From contig JASANG010004131.1 of assembly GCA_030248215.1 (NCBI GenBank), positions 124,001-188,000 on the forward strand: a DNA stretch of 64,000 nucleotides, given 5' to 3'. Each line of letters begins with the position of its first letter. Positions within the stretch are counted from its first letter, which is position 1. A model generated the notes under the pieces. That model saw only the letters and a program-made list of their open reading frames with translations, did no database searches and was not told the origin of the DNA. Source of the stretch: Enoplolaimus lenunculus (lineage: Eukaryota > Nematoda > Enoplea > Enoplida > Thoracostomopsidae). Positions 55,901 through 64,000 of the stretch are shown in pieces. A program made the position numbers and the translations under genes.

Positions 55901-58900
55901 GGCTTGAATTAATCTTCAATGCTGTGCTAAACTTAAAAGTTAACTGAGTCAAGAATACGTACTATAAACAAGGTTTAAAATAGTTGTCTCTTTACCACTG
56001 ACTGATTTCATCACAGTGTTGAGGGCATTAGTTTCAATCATACACATCAGAGTTTGTCAAGTTTGGCAATACACGATTAAGCTGCTTGCTGAATTTCAAA
56101 TTCATCGAAACCGTCAAAGTCCAACGTAGGTTCTTCACCCTGATCAGTCTGGAACTCAGCGGAAGTGCTTGGCAATGGTTCATCAGATAGATCCCGTGAT
56201 ATTTTATAGCGACCACGAACGGAAGTGTCGTTCCAAATCTAAAGAATACATATAGCTATGTAACTAAAGCTGGTGCTTCGCTAGTGAGGACCCCAATAAG
56301 TGCATCCACTAAGTTTTAATAACCTCAAAAGAGCTTACATCTTCGAAGATTTGAAAATCTCAAGATCCAAAGCTTTAAATTAAAGTTTTAAAATCAAAAT
56401 TTTTCTAACCTGGAAAGCACGAGCGTAATCAAACTTAGAAAAATGACTGGCATTGAGTCGGAGTCGCATGAGACAATACACACTAAATACACTAAAACAT
56501 TAAACATTAAGCATGTGTTAGCAAGCCGCGCACGAACAAAAACAACCCAGTAATTTTTCTAGCTAAAACATTGTCCAAAATCAAGCTAGATAGTCGATAT
56601 AGTGGTGCCATCGATTATATATGAGATGTGAATTATAAACTAGACCAGTTTGTCAAAAATGAAGCAATTATTAAATGTGTTTAAATATTAGAGAAAATTT
56701 TTTTATGCAAGGTGGCAAAATTTACATATTTTTTGCTGCTCTAAGTGCTTGTTTTTAAAAAAATTGAAAATGCACCGTTTGAGCCGAAAATGCACACTCT
56801 TTTGCACACCTCGGACTTTTGAAAAAAAATCCCTGAAGTGAAGGCGTGTGTGGTTTATCTGCAACTTAGAAATGTTTTACCCAATCCAATGTTTTGGAGT
56901 CATGGCTTAAAGAAATATGCTACTTCAGGTTCATCAACGTCTGATCTAAACGGAACTGGAGTGGTTGGCGTAAGTATGCGGCATTCGGCTAAGAGAACGT
57001 CATTTTCACCGTCGTACAGTGTTGGGTTTTATAATGGTGGGGGTGGAAATGTCAACATGACCGGTGGTGTCGATAGTGATGACTATGCGTCTGGTAGTGG
57101 TCGTGATGCGTTCGATAGTTCGGCAGACGATGATTTACAATTATTGTCGAAGCCTGTTGCGAGTTCGCCGATGGTCACTGCAGATGAAGCTGAACGCCAT
57201 TTTAGTCATGATGAGTTGGGTAAATATTCGTGTCCTTGCAGCAGTGTGGCAGAGAAACGTAATACGAACATTATTTTACAAAAAAATTGTTTGGATAAGC
57301 AGATATTATAGGTTTGGGATTGTTTTAAAACCTGCTTGGGCCTGGCTGTTCTGGTTATAAATCCGCAGGACCCTGTATGTTGACAGTAGTGTTAAAGGTA
57401 GAATATCAAGGTTTTTTGACTAGGTTTCAGGGGCAGTCTCTAAGGTTAAAATTCCCCAACTTATTTCCAGTGTGTATTAACGCAATTTTTTGAAGCCGTG
57501 ATGCAACTACCATAAGTTCAATCTCCTATGGCTCTTTTGATTTATGTTTGTTAAATATTTTGGCCATCTTCCAGCCAGTGTCAGTAATATTGGATAGTGT
57601 ATTTTAGGCCTGGGAGATGAAGAAGCTAGTGAGAGTGACGAGGGCATGCCTGCTAAGCTTGAGTCTGAAAAGATCCAGGAAACTTTGTATGAACCATCAC
57701 CCCCGGAAGTGTTTGGAGAGGTCAGTTTGTTTGTTTTAACGATTTATTAGCCATATTTATTATTATTAGTATTGTTATTATTATTATTATTATTTTGATT
57801 TTTTTGTTAGAAGTTTAAGCACATGTTTGTAGGAAAGGTTTGTTTAATTTTATTTGTATTTTTTCGTCACACAAGTGTTATTTCTGGAAGTCGTTGGTGT
57901 TAGCACATTGTATTAACTCATTGTGTGGTTTCAGCTTGGTGACAAAGAACAGACTGAAGAAGTTGCAGATGAAAATAAAAGCATCATTTGGTCCCTTATG
58001 AAACAGGTTAATGTTTGAACCGTTTTAATTCCTGTTTGCGGAATAAGTAGGTTATGCCAGTAATCCATGCATCCGACTGTTTTTAACTTACCGTTTATTT
58101 CGTCTTGGGCTGTGGTTTTACTTCTGCGATAATTTATTCACGATATGATACTATTTTTTATGTTTTTTCAGAACTGCTGGGCCATATTTACATTCTGTTA
58201 ATCATACTACTTAATTTTTAGAACTTAGCTGATTTTTTACCTCTTATAATGAAGAGATTTAACAAATAAGTTATGTTGCAGGATGAATAGAATTAATAGA
58301 CTTGTCCAATTTAAATTTTGTTCAGCAGGGTTTGTAATAAATTTATATAGCTTATTAAAATGTTATAGGTTCGGCCTGGAATGGATCTAAGCAAAGTCGT
58401 TCTGCCAACGTTCATTCTTGAACCGCGATCGTTTCTTGAGAAGCTTGCAGATTATTACTATCATGCTGATTTGTTAAAAACGTATGTAACAAGCATTATA
58501 GATCATACACCGTATTTGTCAGACAGCGAAGACGGAACTTAAAGAAGTTTTAGTTTCATTGTAATAAATTTTCCACCAGTTCTATTCGAATAGATTTTAA
58601 AGTCGTACTAACCTTGGTTTGTATACGCTGTGGAAACGCGTTTGTTAATGTAGATGTTATTTTGTATTTTTGTTTTTATTGCTTTTAGAGCTGCAATGGA
58701 GAACGACCCATTCAAGCGTATGAAAGCTGTAACGAAATTTTATTTGTCAGGATTTTACAAGAAACCGAAGGTAAGTTAATTTTTAGCAATGAGTTAACTA
58801 TATGTGGGGGTGAAAACTAAGCGCAGTTGCAAGTATACAGAGTTATGTTATTGCTTGTGTATCGATGAAGTCAGATTACTGCTGTGGAGACAAAATATTT

Positions 58901-61900
58901 TATCTTAACTGAAAGAACTACGAGTATTGAAAACCAAGTTGATTATCGTGTGAAACTGAATCTTCAAAGGAGCCCAAGAGAATTATCATGCAAAAATGTT
59001 TTCAACCTTTGTTTAAATATTTTAGGTAATGTTAAAGTACGCATGCAATTTTCACTTTGCAGTCTGTAGGGAAATGCTCTGGGCAAAGGATACAGAGTAG
59101 TGTGAATCAGGATTATAAAGAAGTCTTGGAAAACAGTTTATGTTGTTCGGGCAACCGACATTGTTAAACGTTTCAGGGCCTTAAAAAGCCGTATAATCCC
59201 ATATTGGGAGAGACGTTTCGGTGCTGCTGGAAAGGCAACTCCGAAGACGGCAGAACATTTTATGTTGCAGAACAAGTAAGTAATGCGAGGTGTAATCGGA
59301 ATTTTTTCATAAAGAGTATAACGCTTATTGTATTCGACCATCAAAATAGATGAACGGTGGTTTAACGTGCTTCGTCAGTATACCTAACAAAAATTATACG
59401 GTCTCTAAATGCGAAAAATACACAGATATAGCTGCTGTGTGCAGTAGTTTTGTTTTGTGATTATTGAAGCTAAAGAACTAAAAAGCTTTTTATTCCAATG
59501 ATGTTCTTGTGTTTTATACATTTAGGTGTCTCATCACCCTCCAGTATCTGCATTTTTTGTTACGAATCGAAAATCTGGCTACAACATTGCAGGAACAATT
59601 CTTCCAAAATCAAAATTTTATGGTACTGAACTATTTTGAATTTTAAATAAAAAACGAATCGGTGAAATCTAATTTGTTGTTTGTCTCTACAAGTTTTGTT
59701 AGGTCTAGTACAGGGTGCACCCGAAATTACGCTTCCGCGTCCTCCATTTTTTCACCTTCCGTAAATATTCCGGTAGTATTAAATTTTGGTCGATTTTTTA
59801 AATTTGTTAATCATTAAGAAGCCTTTATACAGCCACTGGTTCAATTAATGACGATAAAAATAGAATAGATTAAATTAGTATAGTATATAGAGTTTGATAA
59901 GCACCGAAACTAATGATCGAAAGTAGATTTCGTTTCCGTGGATAGGGAAAATCTAAAATACAGCAGATTAAATAGTTATTTATATTCAGCAATGGTGAAT
60001 TCACCAATAATACAGCAAAAAAGAAATAATAATAACTAATTTTTCCATTGCATGTATTTTCCACTTTCCGATTCCGGTAATTTTTTCGAATTCCGGTTTC
60101 GCTTAATTGTAATTTTGGTTGCACCCAGGTCTAGTATGGCGGTACAATCGTGTATACGTTCTTCGCAACAATGAGCTTAAGCAGGATAAACTTGCAGCTG
60201 TAGTACCAGATCGAAATAGCGCTTAGTCTTATTTAAATTTATGAAAGGTGATTTAATTTGCTTTATCAATACGGTCAACAAAAATTAAACGTTCCGTAAA
60301 TACAAAAAATACATAAGTATGTGCACACGCTCGATGACATCAATTGTGTAGGCTGCTTGAAAACGATTTTGTTTTTAAGTATTGCAACTTGCAAGTACAA
60401 GTTTTGCAGCGAGAACTGATAGCTACTACTTCGCCGCGTGAGTTTGGTTCGAAGTTGTTGCTGCCATAGTGTGGGCTCATGTACATTTCCCACACCCCAC
60501 ATCTAAGGTTAAGTATTAGGCTTGGGCAAACACATCGGTGAAGTTATAGTCTCGGGTAAACCTTTTTAAGTACCTAAGCGTAATTGTATGGGAATGTGTG
60601 CAAGACCCAGCACGGTTTTATGTTTTGTGTGTTGTTAGCGACACGGCGTTGAACGCTTTGTTACAATTTGAGGTAATTCCTTATCTGCTGTGATGAATGG
60701 AACAGTCCACATAACGTTACTCGATCGTGGTGAAACTTACACTGCAACATTGCCCTACGCGTATTGTAAAGGATTGATTTTGGGTACCTTGTGTATGGAG
60801 CTTGGAGGCAATGTTAGCATACATTGTGATCGAACTGGATACTCAACTACGCTGGAATTTAAACTGAAGGTATGCCAGAAAATAGTATTTTAATTGTAAG
60901 TATGCAAGCCAGTAGTAATATGCTGAGGTTCAGTAAAATCTGTGTCTTGTTGCTTGTTTTGTTTTGATAGAAGATAGATTGAAGCTGCAGGTTGCCGTTC
61001 TTATGTCGTATTTAAAAACCCCTACGGGAGTTTCATGAGGTAATAAACTTTGCTGAAGCTTAAAAAATTCGGAACAGTGGCTGATGAATTTCACCAAAGT
61101 GTGTTTTACATTTAAGCCTTGGTTGGGCGGTTCGGATACAATGAATGCAATCAGCGGAAAAGTCAAAGTCGGTAAAGACTCGGTGGCGGATATCGAAGGC
61201 CATTGGGATTCTGTGATCAAATTTCATGACAGAATCAACGGGGTAAGCCTGTGTGTACAAAGATTGTGAAATATAAAGACAGTCATGTCTGAGAAAATGT
61301 CGTCCACAGATAGTAATATGATGTTTTGCAGTATAGCATTTTATCGTGATTTGCAAACCTTACCATTATCAATCCTAAGTAGGTAGCTAACTACGGTTAA
61401 CTCTAAACTTAGTCCTGATATTCTTTGAAAAATCGTAAGTGCAGGCAAATTTTGTAATGTTTTAGGCTAGGGAAAAAGTTAGTTTTTGAGACAGGTTCGT
61501 GAAATGGCGTTTGTAAAATATGTGCGTTGGCATTTTCTGTTGATATTCTACGCTTCAGACAACCGAAGTATTATGGGAACCAACACAAGATACGATAGAT
61601 TCACGAATGAAGCGATTCACTGTTCCACTTGATAAACAAAAACCGACCGAGTCCCAAAGGTGCCGTATGTTTTCAGCATTTCACACTTGATGTTTATGAT
61701 ATTGCTGATGTTAGTTAAGGCCTTAGTTTTTTCCAGCGAGTGTAGCTATCAGTGCTATTTGTGTGATATCAGTCAAAAGTGGTTAAAATATATACGATCT
61801 TAACTGCATTTACTCGTAACAGGATTGGTTTTTTGCGAAGAAAATTATTTCTAGGAAGTTAGCTTTACGTTTTGAAAACATAAAAAATTCTTATAACGGT

Positions 61901-63820
61901 CGGATCAAGTTCTTGTCTCGGTTAGTTTCGAACCGTATCCGAAAGCGATTTTATTTCCCTTACGCTATAACCAGACGTTGTGTTGTATTTCAAATCATTA
62001 AAAATTTAGACTGTGGCTAAACGTAACTGAAGCATTGAGCGCTCAGGATCAGTATAAAGCAACTGAGGAAAAGACAGTTTTGGAAGAAGCTCAACGACAA
62101 CAAGCGCGTGCGCTCAAGTCTCAGGGCAAAGAGCACGTTCCGGCATTTTTTGAACTGGACGAAACGAACGTGCGGTGGCTGTACAAGTATGCAGAGTGAG
62201 TTATACTTTTCTGCGCTTTTATAAAAGATGATGGTTTTGAAATATGGTATTCATTGTGTGTCGCATATGGTTTACTGGTTATTTCGATTCTACTGCTTGT
62301 GAAAGTGATGGTGGTATTATGCTAAAAATGGGTATACGGTTAAAGTTCCTTTCCAACAAAATAATGTCTACTTTCTCTGCCAAATTTGATTCCCCAGTGA
62401 TCGATTATGCAACAAGAAAAATGGAATTGCAAGAAAAGGTGTTGGAATTTGTTAAACAACAGTAACTACTCGATCGTCAAATGTGTAGTCTTGAATAACA
62501 AAAGTTTCTATTGAAAAAGATACCCAACAAACCCCAATCACCATTCGAGCAGATTTAAATGAAGGTAAAAAATACGTCTTTTAAAAGGAAGGTTTATATC
62601 CGCTAAATTAGGTTTACGAAGCTGTTCGAAATTTAATGCTTTCAATTTTAGCTATCGCCCTTGGGATCCTTCGAACGACGTGATTCAATACGAACATGAC
62701 CTAGTTGTCGAAACAAAAGTACGGCGCAAAGCTCCGCCTGTTCGCAGTAACAGTATTATGTCAGGCGCAGATGAATGTGTCGGCGTTGCAGGTGGTGGTG
62801 GTGTTTCCGCAAGTGGAAGCATCAGTACTGGGCAACGCAGCTCTAGTGGTGCCGGTGTTATTGCGGCGGGAGGCAATGCACGACGCCGCGATTCTCGAAC
62901 AACTGGAGGCGGCAATAGTTGTTCTGAAGATGATGATGAAGATGGGGAGAGCATGGTTGATGGACGCAGAGTTGACTTGAATGAAGGCGGGTCGTCGTCG
63001 GCGTCGCAAGAACAACGTGAGTTGAAGTTGTGGTTTATATCTGGTACGGTTGCTGTTTTAATGGCTACCGGGCGGCGTTACCTTGTCTAGTATTTAAAAG
63101 TTTTGTGGTTGCGCGGTACTTGCAGCGCGGTGCCGCGCACGAGACTTTTGCGCTGCACACAAGGTAGAACATATTCCTTAGCCTGAGTCTGCAGTCTGTT
63201 TCAAGAAACGGGTATCTGTTTTTGCTCCAGGAACTTATAGTCACGTGAAACTTTTGGAACCGTAAGTAAAACTGATTTTTAATCTTTGTTGAGCTAGAAC
63301 CGCTTCTCTCCGGGCCGCATAGGCTTAGATTCATGAAAAGGCTTTTGTATAGATAAACTTAAGAATAGATCTTAACTAAAACGTCCAATTAAAACAAGAG
63401 CCAATATTTCTTATTTTAGTCTACAAAACTGGCAATCAGCAGTCACATCAAGTGTCACGATTTAGTGCTGGCAGTAATCGATCCAGAGCTAGTACAGGGG
63501 AATGGCATCGAGATTCGACAAGCAACGATGTCACCTTTGCTAACCGTATTCAACATCAAAGACAACAACCGCCGTCTGCAGACATGAGCCATGTTTTGAG
63601 TTCAATTCAAAAATCGGTCAACGATACTGTTGAACGGGTCAGTCAGATTCAAGCTGAATTGAGTTTGACTGGAATGTCAAGAGGAAAACGAAGAGCGGTG
63701 TTCAAAGATGGAGCAGTTGTGCTGACGTTGCCTGCGTTGGCGCTAGTCATTGCCGTTTTTATCGCAGTTCAAGCCGTGTTGATTGCGTTGTATCGCCGCC
63801 GGTATGGTACGATGGGGTAG
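52885..63820 (+). CDS. OSBPL8: ORP5/ORP8-like lipid-transfer protein, 18 coding exons
   Basis: This is an oxysterol-binding-protein-related protein of the ORP5/8 class, ER-anchored, which swaps phosphatidylserine for PI4P at contacts with the plasma membrane. Coding exons: 52885-52917, 53220-53411, 54096-54218, 54603-54687, 55476-55841, 56929-57219, 57608-57720, 57935-58006, 58369-58481, 58689-58770, 59177-59275, 59526-59622, 60673-60869, 61117-61242, 61559-61659, 62010-62195, 62652-63016, 63420-63820. The sum is 3042 bases (1013 aa) with all phases in agreement. The PH domain covers about residues 40-165. A Gly/Ser-rich linker covers 170-365. The ORD starts near 417 and has [10 protein letters not shown] (about 497-506), EQVSHHPP (522-529), LGGNVSI and GHWDS. 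A second low-complexity linker covers about 790-880. The C-terminal span is at 980-1005, followed by RRRYGTMG. Human ORP5/8 are about 880-890 aa; the extra length is in the linkers. ORP5 and ORP8 cannot be told apart here. Confidence 0.96.
53220..53411 (+). CDS. OSBPL8: ORP exon 2, PH domain start
   Basis: Sixty-four codons, phase 0 to phase 0. [20 protein letters not shown] and [20 protein letters not shown] closely match human ORP8 (YRQEKKRATKELLSALTDPS, VVIMADWLKVRGTLKSWTKL). Confidence 0.96.
54096..54218 (+). CDS. OSBPL8: ORP exon 3, PH domain core
   Basis: Forty-one codons, phase 0 to phase 0: [20 protein letters not shown] and [17 protein letters not shown], nearly the same as human ORP8. 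Confidence 0.96.
54603..54687 (+). CDS. OSBPL8: ORP exon 4, PH domain
   Basis: Phase 0 in, phase 1 out (GTT G|GTGAGT). [20 protein letters not shown] and then SRASEEDVG. Confidence 0.95.
55476..55841 (+). CDS. OSBPL8: ORP exon 5, PH end and linker
   Basis: Phase 1 to phase 1. [20 protein letters not shown] ends the PH domain, then a Gly/Ser/Thr linker begins. The linker has no counterpart of this length in human ORP8. Confidence 0.94.
55842..56928 (+). other. OSBPL8: ORP intron 5 holding a gene on the other strand
   Basis: Just over 1 kb. The middle (56077-56469) holds the 73-codon minus-strand gene described separately; the rest is AT-rich without other structure. Confidence 0.7.
56077..56469 (-). 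CDS. Nested 73-aa protein gene, two exons, unknown function
   Basis: Inside ORP intron 5, on the opposite strand. Exon 1 is 56469-56410 ([20 protein letters not shown], donor CAG|GTTAGA). Exon 2 is 56238-56077 after acceptor TTCTTTAG, ending at TAA (56079-56077). Joined in phase 0 it gives 73 residues: a basic/aromatic start, [20 protein letters not shown] in the middle and an acidic Phe-rich end [15 protein letters not shown]. There is no membrane span or signal. I do not recognise the family. The clean 171-base intron, intact frame and ordered composition favour a real small protein; a transposon relic is the main alternative. An acceptor-like TTTTAG just before the ATG may be a further 5' border. 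Confidence 0.5.
56929..57219 (+). CDS. OSBPL8: ORP exon 6, Gly/Ser linker
   Basis: Phase 1 to phase 1. It encodes [20 protein letters not shown], a Gly/Asn/Asp stretch and [13 protein letters not shown]. Low complexity, poorly conserved; borders are set by phase. Confidence 0.85.
57608..57720 (+). CDS. OSBPL8: ORP exon 7, acidic linker
   Basis: Phase 1 in, phase 0 out. [20 protein letters not shown] then [11 protein letters not shown], matching the acidic run before the ORD in vertebrate ORP8. Confidence 0.88.
57756..57795. repeat. (ATT)n microsatellite
   Basis: About 13 TTA/ATT units with two interruptions, in ORP intron 7. Confidence 0.9.
57935..58006 (+). CDS. OSBPL8: ORP exon 8, ORD start
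   Basis: Twenty-four codons, phase 0 to phase 0, ending [12 protein letters not shown], the same as human ENKSLIWTLLKQ. This part forms the lid and entry of the lipid pocket. Confidence 0.96.
58369..58481 (+). CDS. OSBPL8: ORP exon 9, ORD
   Basis: Phase 0 in, phase 2 out. [20 protein letters not shown] and [15 protein letters not shown] are almost the same as in human ORP8. Confidence 0.97.
58689..58770 (+). CDS. OSBPL8: ORP exon 10, ORD
   Basis: Phase 2 in, phase 0 out: [20 protein letters not shown] then FYKKPK. Confidence 0.96.
59177..59275 (+). CDS. OSBPL8: ORP exon 11, ORD core
   Basis: Thirty-three codons: [16 protein letters not shown], then TFYVAEQ at the border. It holds the NPILGE strand, and the EQ of the EQVSHHPP fingerprint. 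Confidence 0.97.
59526..59622 (+). CDS. OSBPL8: ORP exon 12, EQVSHHPP fingerprint
   Basis: Starts [20 protein letters not shown]. The two His contact the PI4P phosphate in known structures and are both present. Phase 0 in, phase 1 out. Confidence 0.97.
59711..60128. mobile_element. Non-autonomous hAT-like element in ORP intron 12, TSD GTCTAGTA
   Basis: Ends CAGGGTGCACCCGAAATTAC and AATTTTGGTTGCACCCAG, flanked by GTCTAGTA at 59703-59710 and 60129-60136. A family A copy of 418 bases, more worn than those in SRRM1. It makes up much of the 1050-base intron. Confidence 0.86.
60673..60869 (+). CDS. OSBPL8: ORP exon 13, ORD
   Basis: Phase 1 in, phase 0 out. The acceptor is the weak AATTTGAG; it gives [20 protein letters not shown], matching human GNSLSAILEG, and then [20 protein letters not shown]. 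Confidence 0.95.
61117..61242 (+). CDS. OSBPL8: ORP exon 14, ORD
   Basis: Forty-two codons: [20 protein letters not shown], then [16 protein letters not shown]. The acceptor is TTTAAG. Confidence 0.96.
61559..61659 (+). CDS. OSBPL8: ORP exon 15, ORD
   Basis: Phase 0 in, phase 2 out: [20 protein letters not shown], then a basic stretch where human ORP8 has VFWNPTPDIKQWRL. Confidence 0.94.
62010..62195 (+). CDS. OSBPL8: ORP exon 16, ORD end
   Basis: Phase 2 to phase 2: [31 protein letters not shown] and [16 protein letters not shown], the conserved helix and last strand. Confidence 0.95.
62652..63016 (+). CDS. OSBPL8: ORP exon 17, ORD tail and second linker
   Basis: Phase 2 in, phase 1 out. 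[20 protein letters not shown] and TKVRRKAPP close the conserved part; a Gly/Ser/Asp-rich linker follows. The donor CAAC|GTGAGT is set by the frame of the last exon. Confidence 0.93.
63420..63820 (+). CDS. OSBPL8: ORP exon 18, membrane anchor and stop
   Basis: Phase 1 in; stop TAG at 63818-63820. A helix ([20 protein letters not shown]) matches the family pre-anchor helix, followed by a hydrophobic span [20 protein letters not shown] (and six more) and a short basic tail, the tail anchor that holds ORP5/8 in the ER. Confidence 0.95.
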
Positions 63821-64000
63821 CACCGGTGAACAGAGCTAGTCGATAAATTGATCTGATTATGCTGATTGCAACGCAAATATGAGCTTTTTATTTTTGTGGG
63901 AAGACTCAGGGTAGCGCCATACTTTTTGACCGTTTTAGAATTGTCATGTGGGACCGTATCATATGTAAAAAAATTTTTTACTTGCTGCGTCATGCGGCAC
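63821..64000. other. ORP 3' untranslated region or downstream sequence
   Basis: 180 bases to the window end. No AATAAA is seen, so the message probably ends beyond the window or uses a variant signal. Confidence 0.5.

Noticed and set aside
63221-63265. Possible micro-exon of the ORP gene between exons 17 and 18
   Set aside because: Borders exist (CTCCAG and GTAAGT) but its phase would throw exon 18 into a stop, whereas direct joining of 17 to 18 keeps the conserved end.

Overview
This is a nuclear eukaryotic (metazoan) window: AT-rich, with GT-AG introns, T-rich TTTTAG/TTTCAG acceptors and a very high load of small DNA-transposon remnants. Many short runs of TTAGGC, the nematode telomere unit, are scattered through it. 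That suggests a nematode, but only weakly, because the runs belong to a dispersed repeat. Intron size and repeat density would suit a large, repeat-rich lineage; the species cannot be named from the sequence.

Four protein genes are supported well. (1) 2189-2608, plus strand: a two-exon, 58-residue homologue of DAPIT, a small subunit of mitochondrial ATP synthase. (2) 25855 down to 6431, minus strand: SRRM1 (SRm160), a PWI-domain splicing coactivator with long RS-rich tails. It reads as 14 coding exons (about 1106 aa) whose junction phases all agree, with a 7.1 kb intron just before the exon that completes the PWI domain. (3) 32431 down to 31997, minus strand: an uncut 144-residue single-pass membrane protein of unknown function. 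(4) 52885-63820, plus strand: an ORP5/ORP8-type oxysterol-binding-protein-related protein (PH domain, ORD with EQVSHHPP, C-terminal membrane anchor). It has 18 coding exons and 1013 aa, again with consistent phases. A fifth gene is likely: a 73-residue, two-exon gene on the minus strand inside ORP intron 5 (56469-56077).

The rest is repeats. Most are short non-autonomous elements with hAT marks: ends starting CAGGGTGCAACCGG, TAGGGATGTGCCGA or CAGCGGATCCAG. Six copies keep exact 8-bp target duplications and two more nearly do, and several are nested in one another. Also present are pogo-like elements flanked by TA (32890-33334, 45376-45679), near-perfect palindromic elements (35602-35812, 44478-44645), a long inverted-repeat pair about 2.1 kb apart (28176-30325), a 17-bp minisatellite, tRNA-related sequences and a LINE 3' remnant. 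SRRM1 introns 2 and 3 share a diverged copy of the same ~0.8 kb composite repeat block.

The genes serve unrelated housekeeping roles (ATP synthase, pre-mRNA splicing, lipid exchange at ER contact sites), and nothing suggests they act together. The observations most worth following are a duplicated SRRM1 splice acceptor that would bring in a stop (a possible poison exon), the nested 73-residue gene, the coding-like segment inside the long inverted-repeat pair, and the TTAGGC runs that share a common downstream module.
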